In this document: positions 15,125 through 22,910 of the stretch, piece by piece | Layout: each line of letters starts with the position of its first letter | How positions within the stretch are numbered: the stretch's first letter is position 1 | Assembly: GCA_900547995.1 (NCBI GenBank) | Contig: URIY01000027.1 | Location: 1 to 23,905, forward strand | Reading direction: 5' to 3' | Source: an uncultured Mycoplasmatota bacterium | GTDB lineage: Bacteria > Bacillota_I > Bacilli_A > RF39 > UBA660 | DNA: 23,905 nt | Program-made: the position numbers and the translations under genes | Notes under the pieces: model-generated | Database searches by the model: none | Seen by the model: only the letters and a program-made list of their open reading frames with translations | Told to the model about the DNA's origin: nothing

Positions 15125-15646
15125 ATGATTATAAAAAATATACCTAATACTCTAACGTCAATTAGAATAATTTTAACACCATTTATTATATATTTATCAT
15201 ATGTAGATAATATTATAGGAGCCTTAATTCTTGTTTTTGTTGCATCTATTACAGATATGTTTGATGGTATGATAGCAAGAAAATATCATTTAACTTCTGA
15301 TTTAGGTGCTAAATTAGATACTATATCAGATAAGTTATTTGCTGGATGTTTAGTTATATCACTAATTTTAAAAAATAAATTATTTATACTTTGCCTAATT
15401 GGTGAAATACTTATTGCGACAATCAATTTAATTTCCTATTTTAAAAATTTTAACCCTAAAACAAAATATATTGGCAAAATAAAAACAACAGTTTTATTTA
15501 TAACCGTTGGTCTTGGATTTTTAAATTTATTATTTCCTAATATAACTATTTTGGTAAATATATTTATCATTATAAGTTTTATCTTACAAATTATATCAAG
15601 TCTTTTCTATTTAGAGGTATTTACAGTAAAAACTAGCATTAGCTAG
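15125..15646 (+). CDS. pgsA: CDP-alcohol phosphatidyltransferase, PgsA-like (phosphatidylglycerophosphate synthase)
   Basis: This 173-residue integral membrane enzyme has the complete CDP-alcohol phosphotransferase signature D44-xx-D47-G48-xx-A51-R52-x8-G61-xxx-D65-xxx-D69 (TDMFDGMIARKYHLTSDLG followed by AKLDTISDK). Members join a CDP-activated lipid to an alcohol. The short length, the N-terminal NIPNTLTSIRI phrase and several hydrophobic helices point to PgsA, which makes phosphatidylglycerophosphate from CDP-diacylglycerol and glycerol-3-phosphate at the inner membrane face. A cardiolipin synthase of the same family is a less likely alternative. GGAGG lies 8 bases before ATG. It is the only plus-strand gene of the right part of the window, and its last codons lie in a terminator shared with the converging HAD gene. 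Confidence 0.85.
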   Translation: MIIKNIPNTLTSIRIILTPFIIYLSYVDNIIGALILVFVASITDMFDGMIARKYHLTSDLGAKLDTISDKLFAGCLVISLILKNKLFILCLIGEILIATINLISYFKNFNPKTKYIGKIKTTVLFITVGLGFLNLLFPNITILVNIFIIISFILQIISSLFYLEVFTVKTSIS

Positions 15647-15655
15647 TTTTTATTA
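15629..15655. terminator. Bidirectional terminator shared by pgsA and the HAD gene
   Basis: AAAACTAGC-ATTA-GCTAGTTTT is a perfect 9-bp stem with a 4-base loop and T-runs on both strands. The pgsA stop (15644-15646) and the HAD stop (15639-15641) both lie inside the hairpin, so one element ends both converging transcripts. Confidence 0.85.
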
Positions 15656-16313
15656 TATCAATTAACTTTTCTATAGTATCTACCCTTTTATAATTATAAT
15701 CATTATCAAGAGTATTATTTGCCATAATATATCCGTCATATTTACTAATCATTTCAATATCATTGTAACTATCCCCAACAACATATATTTTATCTATTTG
15801 GATTATTTTTTCCAAATAAGTGATGGCTACATCCTTAGTTTCAATAGAAATATTAATCCAATTAGGGCTTTTATATATTTTTAAATAAGGATACTCCTTT
15901 TTTAGCTCATCTATTATTTGTATATAATCTGTTTTTTTATATGTTTTAATAAGAATTCTACTCGTATCTTGTGTTACATCACCATTTAATTCAAAATTAT
16001 TATCATAATTAATAAGACTTACTCTTTTATCATTTTTAAATCTTAATGTCAGTTTTTCTTTTAAATTGTTATCAAGATATTTATTATAAATAACATTATC
16101 ATTACTATCAAATATAGATGCCCCATCACTGCAAATTAAATAATTATATGGTATACCGGCTTCTACAATTTTCTTTTTTATATTTTTAAAAGTTCTACCG
16201 GTTGCAACAACAAATATATTACCATCATCAATAAACTCTTTAATACTTTTTAGGTTGTTTATAAAATTATTATCATATAGAGTTCCATCAAAATCAGAAA
16301 TTAAACATTTCAT
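15639..16313 (-). CDS. HAD-superfamily (Cof-type) phosphatase
   Basis: This 224-residue enzyme has the HAD core. Motif I is DFDGTLYDNN with nucleophile Asp7 and acid/base Asp9, motif II is VATGR, a lysine lies in the region before the last motif, and motif IV is VGDSYNDIEMI. The cap between motifs II and III is of the C2/Cof type, found in enzymes that dephosphorylate sugar phosphates, nucleotides or cofactor phosphates. The exact substrate is not predictable. Its ATG overlaps the stop of the pilin-like gene upstream by 4 bases, so it is translationally coupled to it. No functional link with a pilin is known to me. The 3' end overlaps pgsA by 8 bases. Confidence 0.88.
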   Translation of the reverse strand: MKCLISDFDGTLYDNNFINNLKSIKEFIDDGNIFVVATGRTFKNIKKKIVEAGIPYNYLICSDGASIFDSNDNVIYNKYLDNNLKEKLTLRFKNDKRVSLINYDNNFELNGDVTQDTSRILIKTYKKTDYIQIIDELKKEYPYLKIYKSPNWINISIETKDVAITYLEKIIQIDKIYVVGDSYNDIEMISKYDGYIMANNTLDNDYNYKRVDTIEKLIDIIKTS

Positions 16314-17005
16314 TCATTCACCACAATCACATTACGATATATAGTTGTTTTAACACCTGTAATAATATCCGTAACTGTATATGTTACTAAATTATTACCA
16401 ACTACACTTGTATCAAGCATTTGCTCATTATTATTGTATGCTACACTTACAGTATAGTTACTACTTTCTAAATTACTTGTAAACACACCACTACTTTTAT
16501 CTATTAATGAAAAAATTTCATTATCATTTATGGTAATATTTACCTCTTTATAATCTTCAGATTTTTTTAAATAAACTAAATAATTATCATCTATTTTTAT
16601 GTTTGGATAAACAAGTGTTTCAGGAACATCTTGTTCTACTGTATCACTAAAATCAACCCGATAATCATATCGATTATTATTATTTTTAACAATTATTTTA
16701 GTTTTATCATCATACATTTTATCGGTTTTAGGATTAATTAATTTTTGTTCAACATATGAACCTATTTTTAATTGACTAAGAGAGATAGTTAATTCATCAC
16801 CATTATTTTTAGGTATGGAGTAAGGATGATCTGCTATCCAATTTTTAGCCGCATTTTCTATAGTCTTTTCTTGTGAACTAGATAAGTCATTACGAGCATT
16901 TTTAATTGTTTTTTCAATGGCTGGATAAGCAACTAATCCTAGTAAACCTAATATTATTATAACTGCAAGTAATTCAATTAAAGTAAAACCTTTTTCTTTC
17001 TTCAT
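16310..17005 (-). CDS. Type IV pilin-like protein with a C-terminal Ig-like domain
   Basis: I start it at ATG 17005 because AGGTGG lies 5 bases upstream; an in-frame GTG three codons earlier falls inside that site. The 231-residue product has a prepilin leader MKKEKG, then FTLIELLAVIIILGLLGLVAYPA with Glu at mature +5. An amphipathic helix follows (IEKTIKNARNDLSSSQEKTI, then NAAKNW), and then a small pilin-like domain. The final ~90 residues (from about YPNIKIDD) look like an Ig/DUF5011-type beta sandwich. It should be processed by a prepilin peptidase and assembled in, or anchored by, a pilus-like or competence-like apparatus. No assembly ATPase, platform protein or peptidase is present here. 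It has its own promoter behind the 51-aa gene's terminator. Confidence 0.85.
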   Translation of the reverse strand: MKKEKGFTLIELLAVIIILGLLGLVAYPAIEKTIKNARNDLSSSQEKTIENAAKNWIADHPYSIPKNNGDELTISLSQLKIGSYVEQKLINPKTDKMYDDKTKIIVKNNNNRYDYRVDFSDTVEQDVPETLVYPNIKIDDNYLVYLKKSEDYKEVNITINDNEIFSLIDKSSGVFTSNLESSNYTVSVAYNNNEQMLDTSVVGNNLVTYTVTDIITGVKTTIYRNVIVVNE

Positions 17006-17022
17006 ATCTACCACCTATTATA

Positions 17023-17051
17023 ATTGTATCATTAAATAAAATGTAAGTAAA
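17023..17051 (-). promoter_or_regulatory. Promoter of the pilin-like/HAD pair
   Basis: On the minus strand TTTACT (17046-17051), 17 bases and TACAAT (17023-17028), preceded by TGA as an extended -10. The transcript would start near 17016, about 10 bases before the start codon, right after the preceding terminator. Confidence 0.5.
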
Positions 17052-17052
17052 C

Positions 17053-17079
17053 GAAAAAAAGGGATTATTTCCCTTTTTT
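17053..17079 (-). terminator. Terminator of the 51-aa gene
   Basis: AAAAAAGGGA and TCCCTTTTTT pair perfectly (10 bp) around TTATT, with seven T on the minus strand. It begins 5 bases after the stop at 17085. Confidence 0.85.
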
Positions 17080-17084
17080 CCCAA

Positions 17085-17240
17085 CTATTTTATCATATTT
17101 TCTAGCTTTTTATCGGCTTTATCTAATGCCTTATCCATCGCAGTAGACATAGCCTTCATTGCTGGCTTACTATATTTTTGATATGCAAGTACTGCACCTG
17201 CACCCATAGCCATTAAAGCAATATCTTTGGTCATCTTCAT
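17085..17240 (-). CDS. Small 51-residue protein with a short hydrophobic N-terminus
   Basis: This gene is shorter than usual reporting limits but well supported. GGGGTGAT lies before ATG, coding is clean to TAG, and a strong terminator starts 5 bases later. The protein opens MKMTKDIALMAMGAGAVLAY, a Gly/Ala/Met-rich stretch that could cross or dip into the membrane. It continues with an amphipathic, Lys/Ala/Met-rich helix (KPAMKAMSTAMDKALDKADK). The pattern recalls small YtxH-like or phasin-like helical proteins, but I recognise no family. It is a single-gene transcript between recD2 and the pilin-like gene. A perfect 19-base palindrome sits 32 bases upstream of the start. Confidence 0.75.
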   Translation of the reverse strand: MKMTKDIALMAMGAGAVLAYQKYSKPAMKAMSTAMDKALDKADKKLENMIK

Positions 17241-17272
17241 AATATCACCCCTAAATTGCCATTAAATATGAC

Positions 17273-17291
17273 TGTATGTAAATTACATACA
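17273..17291. promoter_or_regulatory. Perfect 19-base palindrome, operator candidate
   Basis: TGTATGTAA-A-TTACATACA is a perfect 9+1+9 palindrome between the recD2 stop and the 51-aa gene. It lacks a T-run on the minus strand, so it is a poor terminator for recD2. Its position upstream of the 51-aa gene fits an operator for a dimeric regulator. The regulator is unknown. Confidence 0.5.
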
Positions 17292-17318
17292 TTTTTAGTT
17301 TAAACAATTTTTTATAAT

Positions 17319-19526
17319 TTATACAATGCTTAATAATTTTTCTTTTAAATTCGTTTTTCTTTTATATTCAGCATTATTTTGAACACCTCTTATAAAAGCA
17401 TTTGGATCACCGATTAAAATAAGTTTCTTTTTAGCACGTGTTATGCCTGTATAAATAAGTTTACGATATAACATTCTATTATATGACATACAAAGAGGGA
17501 TTATAACAACATCAAATTCACTACCTTGTGATTTATGTATACTAATCGCGTATCCATGTTTTATTTTATTTAAATCTTTAGGTAAATACTTAATTATATT
17601 ACCATCAAAATTAATATATATTTCTTCTCTCTTACTTTCACTTATTGTTGCAGGAATAATTTCTTCAATAATACCTATATCGCCATTAAAAACATTATCA
17701 TCAGGCATGTTTACAAGTTGTAAAACTTTATCATTTTCTCTATATGTAATATTTCCAGACTTATATTCTTTTTTTGATCCATCATTTGGATTAAAAACAT
17801 CTTGAAGGGTTTTATTTAAAATATCTATACCATTTAATCCTAAATATGTTGGAGCCATTATTTGAAAATTTTTATAATTATATCCTTTATCAATAATTTG
17901 TTTAGCAATATGACATAAATTACTTTTAATACTATCAGAATTACACTTTAAAAATTGATAATCATCATGTGGTTGCAAAAAATTATCTACACAGTTATTT
18001 TTTATTTCGTTAGAAAGAATCGGTATATATGATTCCTCATCTTGTCTATATAATAGATCAAGTTCAATGACAGGTATGACGTTACTTTCGATAATATCTT
18101 TTAAAACTTGTCCTGGGCCAACACTAGGTAATTGATTATAATCACCTACTAAAATAATTTGTATATCGTCAGTAAGTCCTTTGAGTAAACTAGCAAAAAG
18201 ATTAATATCAATCATACTTGCTTCATCTATAATAATAAGCTTATGAAAAACTTTATTAAATTCATTTATACCAAATTCATTATTTTCTTTATTCCATTTC
18301 AAAAAGCGATGAATAGTTGATGATAATAATCCCGTAGATTCTGATAGTCTTTTAGCTGCCCTACCTGTAGGTGCTAGAGAAGCAATTTTTTCTTCTACCT
18401 CACTATCTGATATTTTATTAATATTTTTATATGCTTCAATAATGGCTTTTACAATCGTTGTTTTTCCTGTTCCTGGTCCACCAGTTATAACTGTTATTCT
18501 ATTTTTTAAAGACATTTTTATGGCTTCTTTTTGTTTATCACTATATGTAAAAGCATTATTTTTTTCTAATACTGATATTATATTGTCTATCTTTTTATAT
18601 TCCTTTTCATCTTTTTGTAAAATTCTTTTAAATTTACTTACAATAAACATCTCTGATTTATATATATCAACTATATAATATTTGTTATCTTCTATAATTA
18701 CTTTTCCTTCAATAGATAATTCATTTAAGTAGTCATCAAATAATTCATCTGAGATATAGTCTTGCAAGTAATCTTGAACATTATTTTTTATATCATCTAA
18801 ACGAAGGTATGTATCACCATTTTTATATATTAAGCTTTTCATTATATATATTATACAACTCTTTACACGATAAATTTCTTCATATGCCTCTTGCTTAAGA
18901 GCAACACTATCAACTTTTGGAAAGGATATTTCATCAGTTTTATCTAAAATATCATATATATTATGTTCAATTTCTCGTAAAGTATTATTTTTATATAAGT
19001 TATATATAGTTAAAGCATCATGCATCGTAAATCCAAGTTCTGTTAAATATACTATGGTTTTATGGCTTTCTTCATATTTAATTAATGTATCATAGATTTG
19101 ATTTGCTTTTTTTATTGATAATTTTGGTACTAACGTTAAACAATTTTTATCTTCAATTATACGGTTTAGTGCATCATCTCCTAATATATCAACAATACTA
19201 GAAGCAAGCTTTTCACCAATACCAGAAAATAAGTCACTACACAAAAATTCTTTAACTCCGTCTTTATCATCAGGTTTTACTTGCTCATATGAATCAACTT
19301 GATATTGCATACCATATTTAGGATGATTAATTATATTACCATATAATATATATGAACTATTTTCATTTAAGGTATCAAAATATCCTGTAAATGTCATTGA
19401 TTTATTTATATAATCATTTAATTCATCATCATTTGTTTCTTTTATTTTTATAGTTGCAATCACATATCCATTTCCATTATCAAAAATAATTCTTTGCAAA
19501 TTTCCTTTAATATAATTTTTCATCAT
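17319..19526 (-). CDS. recD2: RecD2-type SF1B DNA helicase
   Basis: This 735-residue helicase is of the RecD2 (YrrC) type, which works without RecBC in Firmicutes and relatives to unwind DNA 5'-3' and aid repair. An N-terminal region with an OB-like start (KGNLQRIIFDNGNGYVIATI) and helix-hairpin-helix segments (about residues 80-190) precedes the motor. Walker A is ITGGPGTGKTT (about 350), motif II is IIDEASMID, motif III is LVGDYNQLPSVGPGQVL, and the C-terminal motif is YAISIHKSQGSEFDVVIIP. The length fits the family. Its ATG overlaps the mtaB stop (ATGA), so translation is coupled. It is the last gene of the operon that begins with tcdA. Confidence 0.95.
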   Translation of the reverse strand: MMKNYIKGNLQRIIFDNGNGYVIATIKIKETNDDELNDYINKSMTFTGYFDTLNENSSYILYGNIINHPKYGMQYQVDSYEQVKPDDKDGVKEFLCSDLFSGIGEKLASSIVDILGDDALNRIIEDKNCLTLVPKLSIKKANQIYDTLIKYEESHKTIVYLTELGFTMHDALTIYNLYKNNTLREIEHNIYDILDKTDEISFPKVDSVALKQEAYEEIYRVKSCIIYIMKSLIYKNGDTYLRLDDIKNNVQDYLQDYISDELFDDYLNELSIEGKVIIEDNKYYIVDIYKSEMFIVSKFKRILQKDEKEYKKIDNIISVLEKNNAFTYSDKQKEAIKMSLKNRITVITGGPGTGKTTIVKAIIEAYKNINKISDSEVEEKIASLAPTGRAAKRLSESTGLLSSTIHRFLKWNKENNEFGINEFNKVFHKLIIIDEASMIDINLFASLLKGLTDDIQIILVGDYNQLPSVGPGQVLKDIIESNVIPVIELDLLYRQDEESYIPILSNEIKNNCVDNFLQPHDDYQFLKCNSDSIKSNLCHIAKQIIDKGYNYKNFQIMAPTYLGLNGIDILNKTLQDVFNPNDGSKKEYKSGNITYRENDKVLQLVNMPDDNVFNGDIGIIEEIIPATISESKREEIYINFDGNIIKYLPKDLNKIKHGYAISIHKSQGSEFDVVIIPLCMSYNRMLYRKLIYTGITRAKKKLILIGDPNAFIRGVQNNAEYKRKTNLKEKLLSIV

Positions 19527-20800
19527 TTACCTATTACATATGGATAATCTATGTCTATAATTTCAACTATTTTATTCTTTTTTAAATCATCAGATGTACC
19601 ATTTGCTTTCACATATAAATAATTACCTGTATGGCCATAAACAAAGCCATTATCAAAAATTTCTGGTATGAAAGAAACCTCTTTTCCCATAAATTTATCC
19701 ATATATTCAATTTCTAATTTTTTAGATAATTTAATAAGAAGACGTGCACGATCTTTTTTTACCTTTTCATCTATTTGATTATCAAATGTTGCAGCTTTAG
19801 TTCCTTCCCTCTTAGAATAAGGAAAAACATGTATTTTAGAAAATTTCATACTATTAATAAAATCCATACTTTCTATAAAATCTTCTTCTGTTTCACCTGG
19901 AAAACCGACAATAACATCCGTTGATATAGAAATATCTGGTCTAATAGTTCTAATTTTATCTATTTTTTCTTTAAAATATTTTGTATCATATTTTCGATTC
20001 ATAGCCTTTAATATCTTATCAGTTCCTGCTTGAAGAGGTATGTGCAAATGACTTACAAGTACCTTTTCTTCTTCAAGTATTGAAAGAACGCGATCATTTA
20101 ATTCCGTTACTTCAATAGATGATATACGAAGTCTATCTAATCCTTGTATTTTAACTAAATCAGATAAAAGAGAAGCAAAATCATAATTATCAAATTCTTC
20201 TCCATAATTACCAGTATGTATTCCAGTAAGAACGATTTCATGATGACCATAATTTATTAATGTTTTTATTTCATTTATAATTTCATCTTTATTTCTACTT
20301 CTAACACTACCTCTTGTAAAAGGTATAATACAATATGAACAAAAATTATTACAACCATCCTGTATTTTAACAAAAGCTCTTGTTTTATCGAAATTATTTA
20401 ATTTCATTTCCTCAAAAAGAATATTAGTATTATTTTTAACATCAATAATTTGTTCTTTATTCTTTTTATATTCTTCTATATATTTTAAAATTTGGCTTTT
20501 ACCAACCGTTCCTATAATTATACTTACACCATCTATTTCCATTATTTGCTTATGATATACTTGGGCTGAACAGCCTGTTACAATAATAATTGCATCCCTA
20601 TTATTTCTAATAGCATGTCTAATCATTTTGAGAGATTTATTATTGGCTGTATTTGTAACCGTACATGTATTAATAATGACAATATCAGCCTGCTTATCAT
20701 CTAATGCTTTTTCATATCCATTAGCAAGTAATGTATCACTAATAGAATTACTTTCATATGTATTTACTTTACATCCAAGTGTTATTATTTTAAAATTCAT
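19523..20800 (-). CDS. mtaB: tRNA t6A37 methylthiotransferase MtaB
   Basis: This 425-residue radical-SAM enzyme adds a methylthio group to t6A at tRNA position 37, giving ms2t6A in ANN-decoding tRNAs, mainly tRNA-Lys. The N-terminal methylthiotransferase domain has the three auxiliary-cluster cysteines Cys10 (LGCKVN), Cys46 (NTCTVTN) and Cys77 (TGCSAQ). The radical-SAM cluster is CNNFCSYC (Cys150, Cys154, Cys157). A C-terminal TRAM-like stretch (EVSFIPEIFDNGFVYGHTGN) should bind RNA. LGCKVNTYES opening and length distinguish it from MiaB and RimO. GGAGG lies 4 bases before ATG, directly after a terminator-like hairpin, so expression may be reduced relative to the genes upstream. In Bacillus, rsmE and mtaB are adjacent; here a 272-aa gene sits between them. 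Confidence 0.95.
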   Translation of the reverse strand: MNFKIITLGCKVNTYESNSISDTLLANGYEKALDDKQADIVIINTCTVTNTANNKSLKMIRHAIRNNRDAIIIVTGCSAQVYHKQIMEIDGVSIIIGTVGKSQILKYIEEYKKNKEQIIDVKNNTNILFEEMKLNNFDKTRAFVKIQDGCNNFCSYCIIPFTRGSVRSRNKDEIINEIKTLINYGHHEIVLTGIHTGNYGEEFDNYDFASLLSDLVKIQGLDRLRISSIEVTELNDRVLSILEEEKVLVSHLHIPLQAGTDKILKAMNRKYDTKYFKEKIDKIRTIRPDISISTDVIVGFPGETEEDFIESMDFINSMKFSKIHVFPYSKREGTKAATFDNQIDEKVKKDRARLLIKLSKKLEIEYMDKFMGKEVSFIPEIFDNGFVYGHTGNYLYVKANGTSDDLKKNKIVEIIDIDYPYVIGK

Positions 20801-20809
20801 TTTACCTCC

Positions 20810-20835
20810 AAAAAATAAGCCACTTAAGGCTTATT
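20810..20835 (-). terminator. Terminator-like hairpin between the 272-aa gene and mtaB
   Basis: AATAAGCC and GGCTTATT pair perfectly (8 bp) around a 6-base loop and are followed on the minus strand by six T, then at once by the mtaB ribosome site GGAGG (20805-20809). The TAA stop of the upstream gene lies in the first arm. It may end most transcripts and let some through to mtaB-recD2. Confidence 0.75.
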
Positions 20836-21649
20836 CTAAATTTTTTCTAAATTCTTTAAGTGCATTTAAGAAATCTTCGTTTTTTCTTATTTCATCACTA
20901 AGTGGTTCCATATTAAGTGTTTGTTCTAATTCAAATTTATCATAATTTTTAACAGGTGTTTTAAACTCTTTCATATTTTGAACAGTTGGATATTGTATTT
21001 TTATATCTTGAACACCATAAATTGGTGATACAAATTCTGTTGCTTTAAACTTATTTTTTTCTTTTGTGTCATCAATTTCTTCAAAATCACCAGTTTTGAT
21101 AGCATTAACAAATTCATCTTTTTGGGTTGTAAGTGGAATATCACTATTCTCTAAATTTTCAACACTTACAATACCATCAGCACTTGCATCATCACTAATT
21201 TCATTTATATTAGATAATTTATTTTCTGTAACCTCATCAAGTAACTCTTCTATTTTATTGCCTTTTTCTACATCATCACTAATTTCTAAAGTATTTTCAT
21301 CTTTATTTCCTACTAATTCTTGATAACTGATAACTGATTTTTCTTCCTGTTCGTTTTCAAATTTTTCAACTACTTCACTAGCTTTAGCATCCAAATCTTT
21401 TTGCATTCTTTCGATCATGCTTTCTAAATCTAACTTCCCATCACTTGTCATTTTTACACCTTCATCTTGATTAAGTATTTGATCGAATAACGAATTATCA
21501 CCATCAATCTTTTCATAGTCTATTGTCTCTTCATTTTCACTTTTTCTATTTTTTAAAAGCATGACAATAAAAAATACTGTTAAGGCAACGACACCTAATA
21601 TTGCATAAAACAATAATTTATTTTCATAAATTTGAACTAAAATATCCAT
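20831..21649 (-). CDS. Membrane-anchored acidic protein of unknown function
   Basis: This 272-residue protein has one N-terminal membrane helix (about residues 11-32, LLFYAILGVVALTVFFIVMLL), then NRK, so the long remainder should be cytoplasmic. Residues 35-200 are strongly acidic and low in hydrophobics, probably disordered with helical patches. A distinct conserved-looking block FKATEFVSPIYGVQD (about 201-215) may be a short binding motif. A charged helix (EIRKNEDFLNALKEFRKNLE) closes the protein. The start has GGAGTGA overlapping the rsmE stop, so it is coupled to rsmE. The layout recalls cell-division or scaffold proteins such as EzrA- or SepF-interacting adaptors, but this is guesswork and no family was recognised. 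Confidence 0.75.
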   Translation of the reverse strand: MDILVQIYENKLLFYAILGVVALTVFFIVMLLKNRKSENEETIDYEKIDGDNSLFDQILNQDEGVKMTSDGKLDLESMIERMQKDLDAKASEVVEKFENEQEEKSVISYQELVGNKDENTLEISDDVEKGNKIEELLDEVTENKLSNINEISDDASADGIVSVENLENSDIPLTTQKDEFVNAIKTGDFEEIDDTKEKNKFKATEFVSPIYGVQDIKIQYPTVQNMKEFKTPVKNYDKFELEQTLNMEPLSDEIRKNEDFLNALKEFRKNLE

Positions 21650-21653
21650 ATTA

Positions 21654-22358
21654 TCACTCCATATATAAATAATTTAAAATACTTAATAAAAAAATAGGGA
21701 CTGTCTCAACACGCATTATTCTCTTTCCAAGAGAAACTTTAGCAAAACCATTTTTAACAAATTGTTCTTCTTCGTCGTTATCAAATCCACCTTCAGGCCC
21801 TACCGCTAAGATAATTTTATCACATTTATTATGTGATTGCAAAAAAAAGTGAAGATTTTTGTCTTTTTCTGTTGTACTGCACACTAACTTTACACCATCT
21901 AAGTTTTTTAAATCATCAATCTTATGTAAATAACTAACAATAGGAATACTAGTCCTTTTTGATTGTTCACTAGCTTCTTTACATATTTTTTGCCATCTTT
22001 CTTGTTTTTTTTCAAACTTTTCCTTATCTACTTTAATAACACTTCTCTTTGTTTCAAGTGGAATTACCATACTAACGCCAAGTTCTGTTGCTTTTTGTAA
22101 AACTAAATCCATCTTTTGTTCTTTTAATAAAGGCACAATTAAAACAATATCTTGATCATCTACTTTTACATCTAATTTTTCAATTATTTTGGCCCTGCTT
22201 TCAGATGGAATAACACCACATATATATGTCTCATTATCATAAATAATTTCTATCTTATCGCCATTTTTCATACGCATAACTTTATTTATATGGTACATAT
22301 CATCACTATTTAAATAAATATAATCATTTTCACATTTATTACTAAAATATCTTTGCAT
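21654..22358 (-). CDS. rsmE: 16S rRNA m3U1498 methyltransferase RsmE
   Basis: This 234-residue SPOUT methyltransferase methylates N3 of U1498 in 16S rRNA. An N-terminal PUA-like domain (NSDDMYHINKVMRMKNGDKI) precedes the knotted SPOUT domain. That domain has EASEQSKRTSIP, the SAM-binding AVGPEGGFDNDEEE (about residue 185) and the family-specific LGKRIMRVETVP (about 209-220). The length is normal. AGGTG lies 7 bases before ATG, partly in the end of the preceding gene 7 bases away. It is part of the tcdA operon. In Bacillus the same gene sits between prmA and mtaB. Confidence 0.95.
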   Translation of the reverse strand: MQRYFSNKCENDYIYLNSDDMYHINKVMRMKNGDKIEIIYDNETYICGVIPSESRAKIIEKLDVKVDDQDIVLIVPLLKEQKMDLVLQKATELGVSMVIPLETKRSVIKVDKEKFEKKQERWQKICKEASEQSKRTSIPIVSYLHKIDDLKNLDGVKLVCSTTEKDKNLHFFLQSHNKCDKIILAVGPEGGFDNDEEEQFVKNGFAKVSLGKRIMRVETVPIFLLSILNYLYME

Positions 22359-22365
22359 ATTTCAC

Positions 22366-22908
22366 CTATCCTACTAAAATATCTCCAATTTTATCAGCAA
22401 ATACTTCTAAATTATCGATAATAAAATATATTTTGTCTTTAAAAAATGAATTTCTAGCATTTCCTACATCTGCTTTTATAAAAAACATATCATTTGCAAC
22501 AATCGTTTCTATTTTATTTGTATATCTTCTATACTTTTTTATTACCTTTTCATAGTCAAAATTAATATTACCATAAATATAAATAACACTATTTGTAATA
22601 TATATACTATCAGGTATAAATCTTGGAAGATATGGATTAATATCACTAATATTACTAATTACATAATTAATTTTTTTCTTTTTATAATGTTTTCTAAAAT
22701 CCTTAATAGAAATACTTTTCTCATGTTTTTTTCTTTTTTTACCAAGTTTTAACCCTGATTCAACATTCGCATTTAATAAGTCACAATATATAATATTAGT
22801 ATTATCCTTTATTTTTTTTATCAAATATTCATTATTAAGCCCTATACAAAGTAAGCTACCATTTATTTTATCAATTGTTTTTTCAAGTTCTTTTATAACT
22901 TTTTTCAT
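22366..22908 (-). CDS. 180-aa protein, possible degenerate Rossmann (methyltransferase-like) protein
   Basis: I do not recognise a named family. The first part, INGSLLCIGLNNEYLIKKI then NTNIIYCDLLNAN, has the strand-loop-helix-strand rhythm of motif I and II of class I methyltransferases, though the GxGxG loop is reduced to IGLNN. NYVISNISDINPYL resembles a motif IV position (usually D/NPP). A very basic insert KLGKKRKKHEKS, followed by FRKHYKKKK, suggests RNA or membrane phosphate contact. It lies where prmA lies in Bacillus but is far shorter and not PrmA. GAGG overlaps the tcdA stop and rsmE follows 7 bases later, so all three are co-expressed. It may be an RNA-modification partner (inference). 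Confidence 0.7.
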   Translation of the reverse strand: MKKVIKELEKTIDKINGSLLCIGLNNEYLIKKIKDNTNIIYCDLLNANVESGLKLGKKRKKHEKSISIKDFRKHYKKKKINYVISNISDINPYLPRFIPDSIYITNSVIYIYGNINFDYEKVIKKYRRYTNKIETIVANDMFFIKADVGNARNSFFKDKIYFIIDNLEVFADKIGDILVG

Positions 22909-22910
22909 AA

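Noticed and set aside
17006..17014. GTG start for the second pilin-like gene
   Set aside because: The GTG lies within the AGGTGG ribosome site that correctly serves the ATG three codons later.
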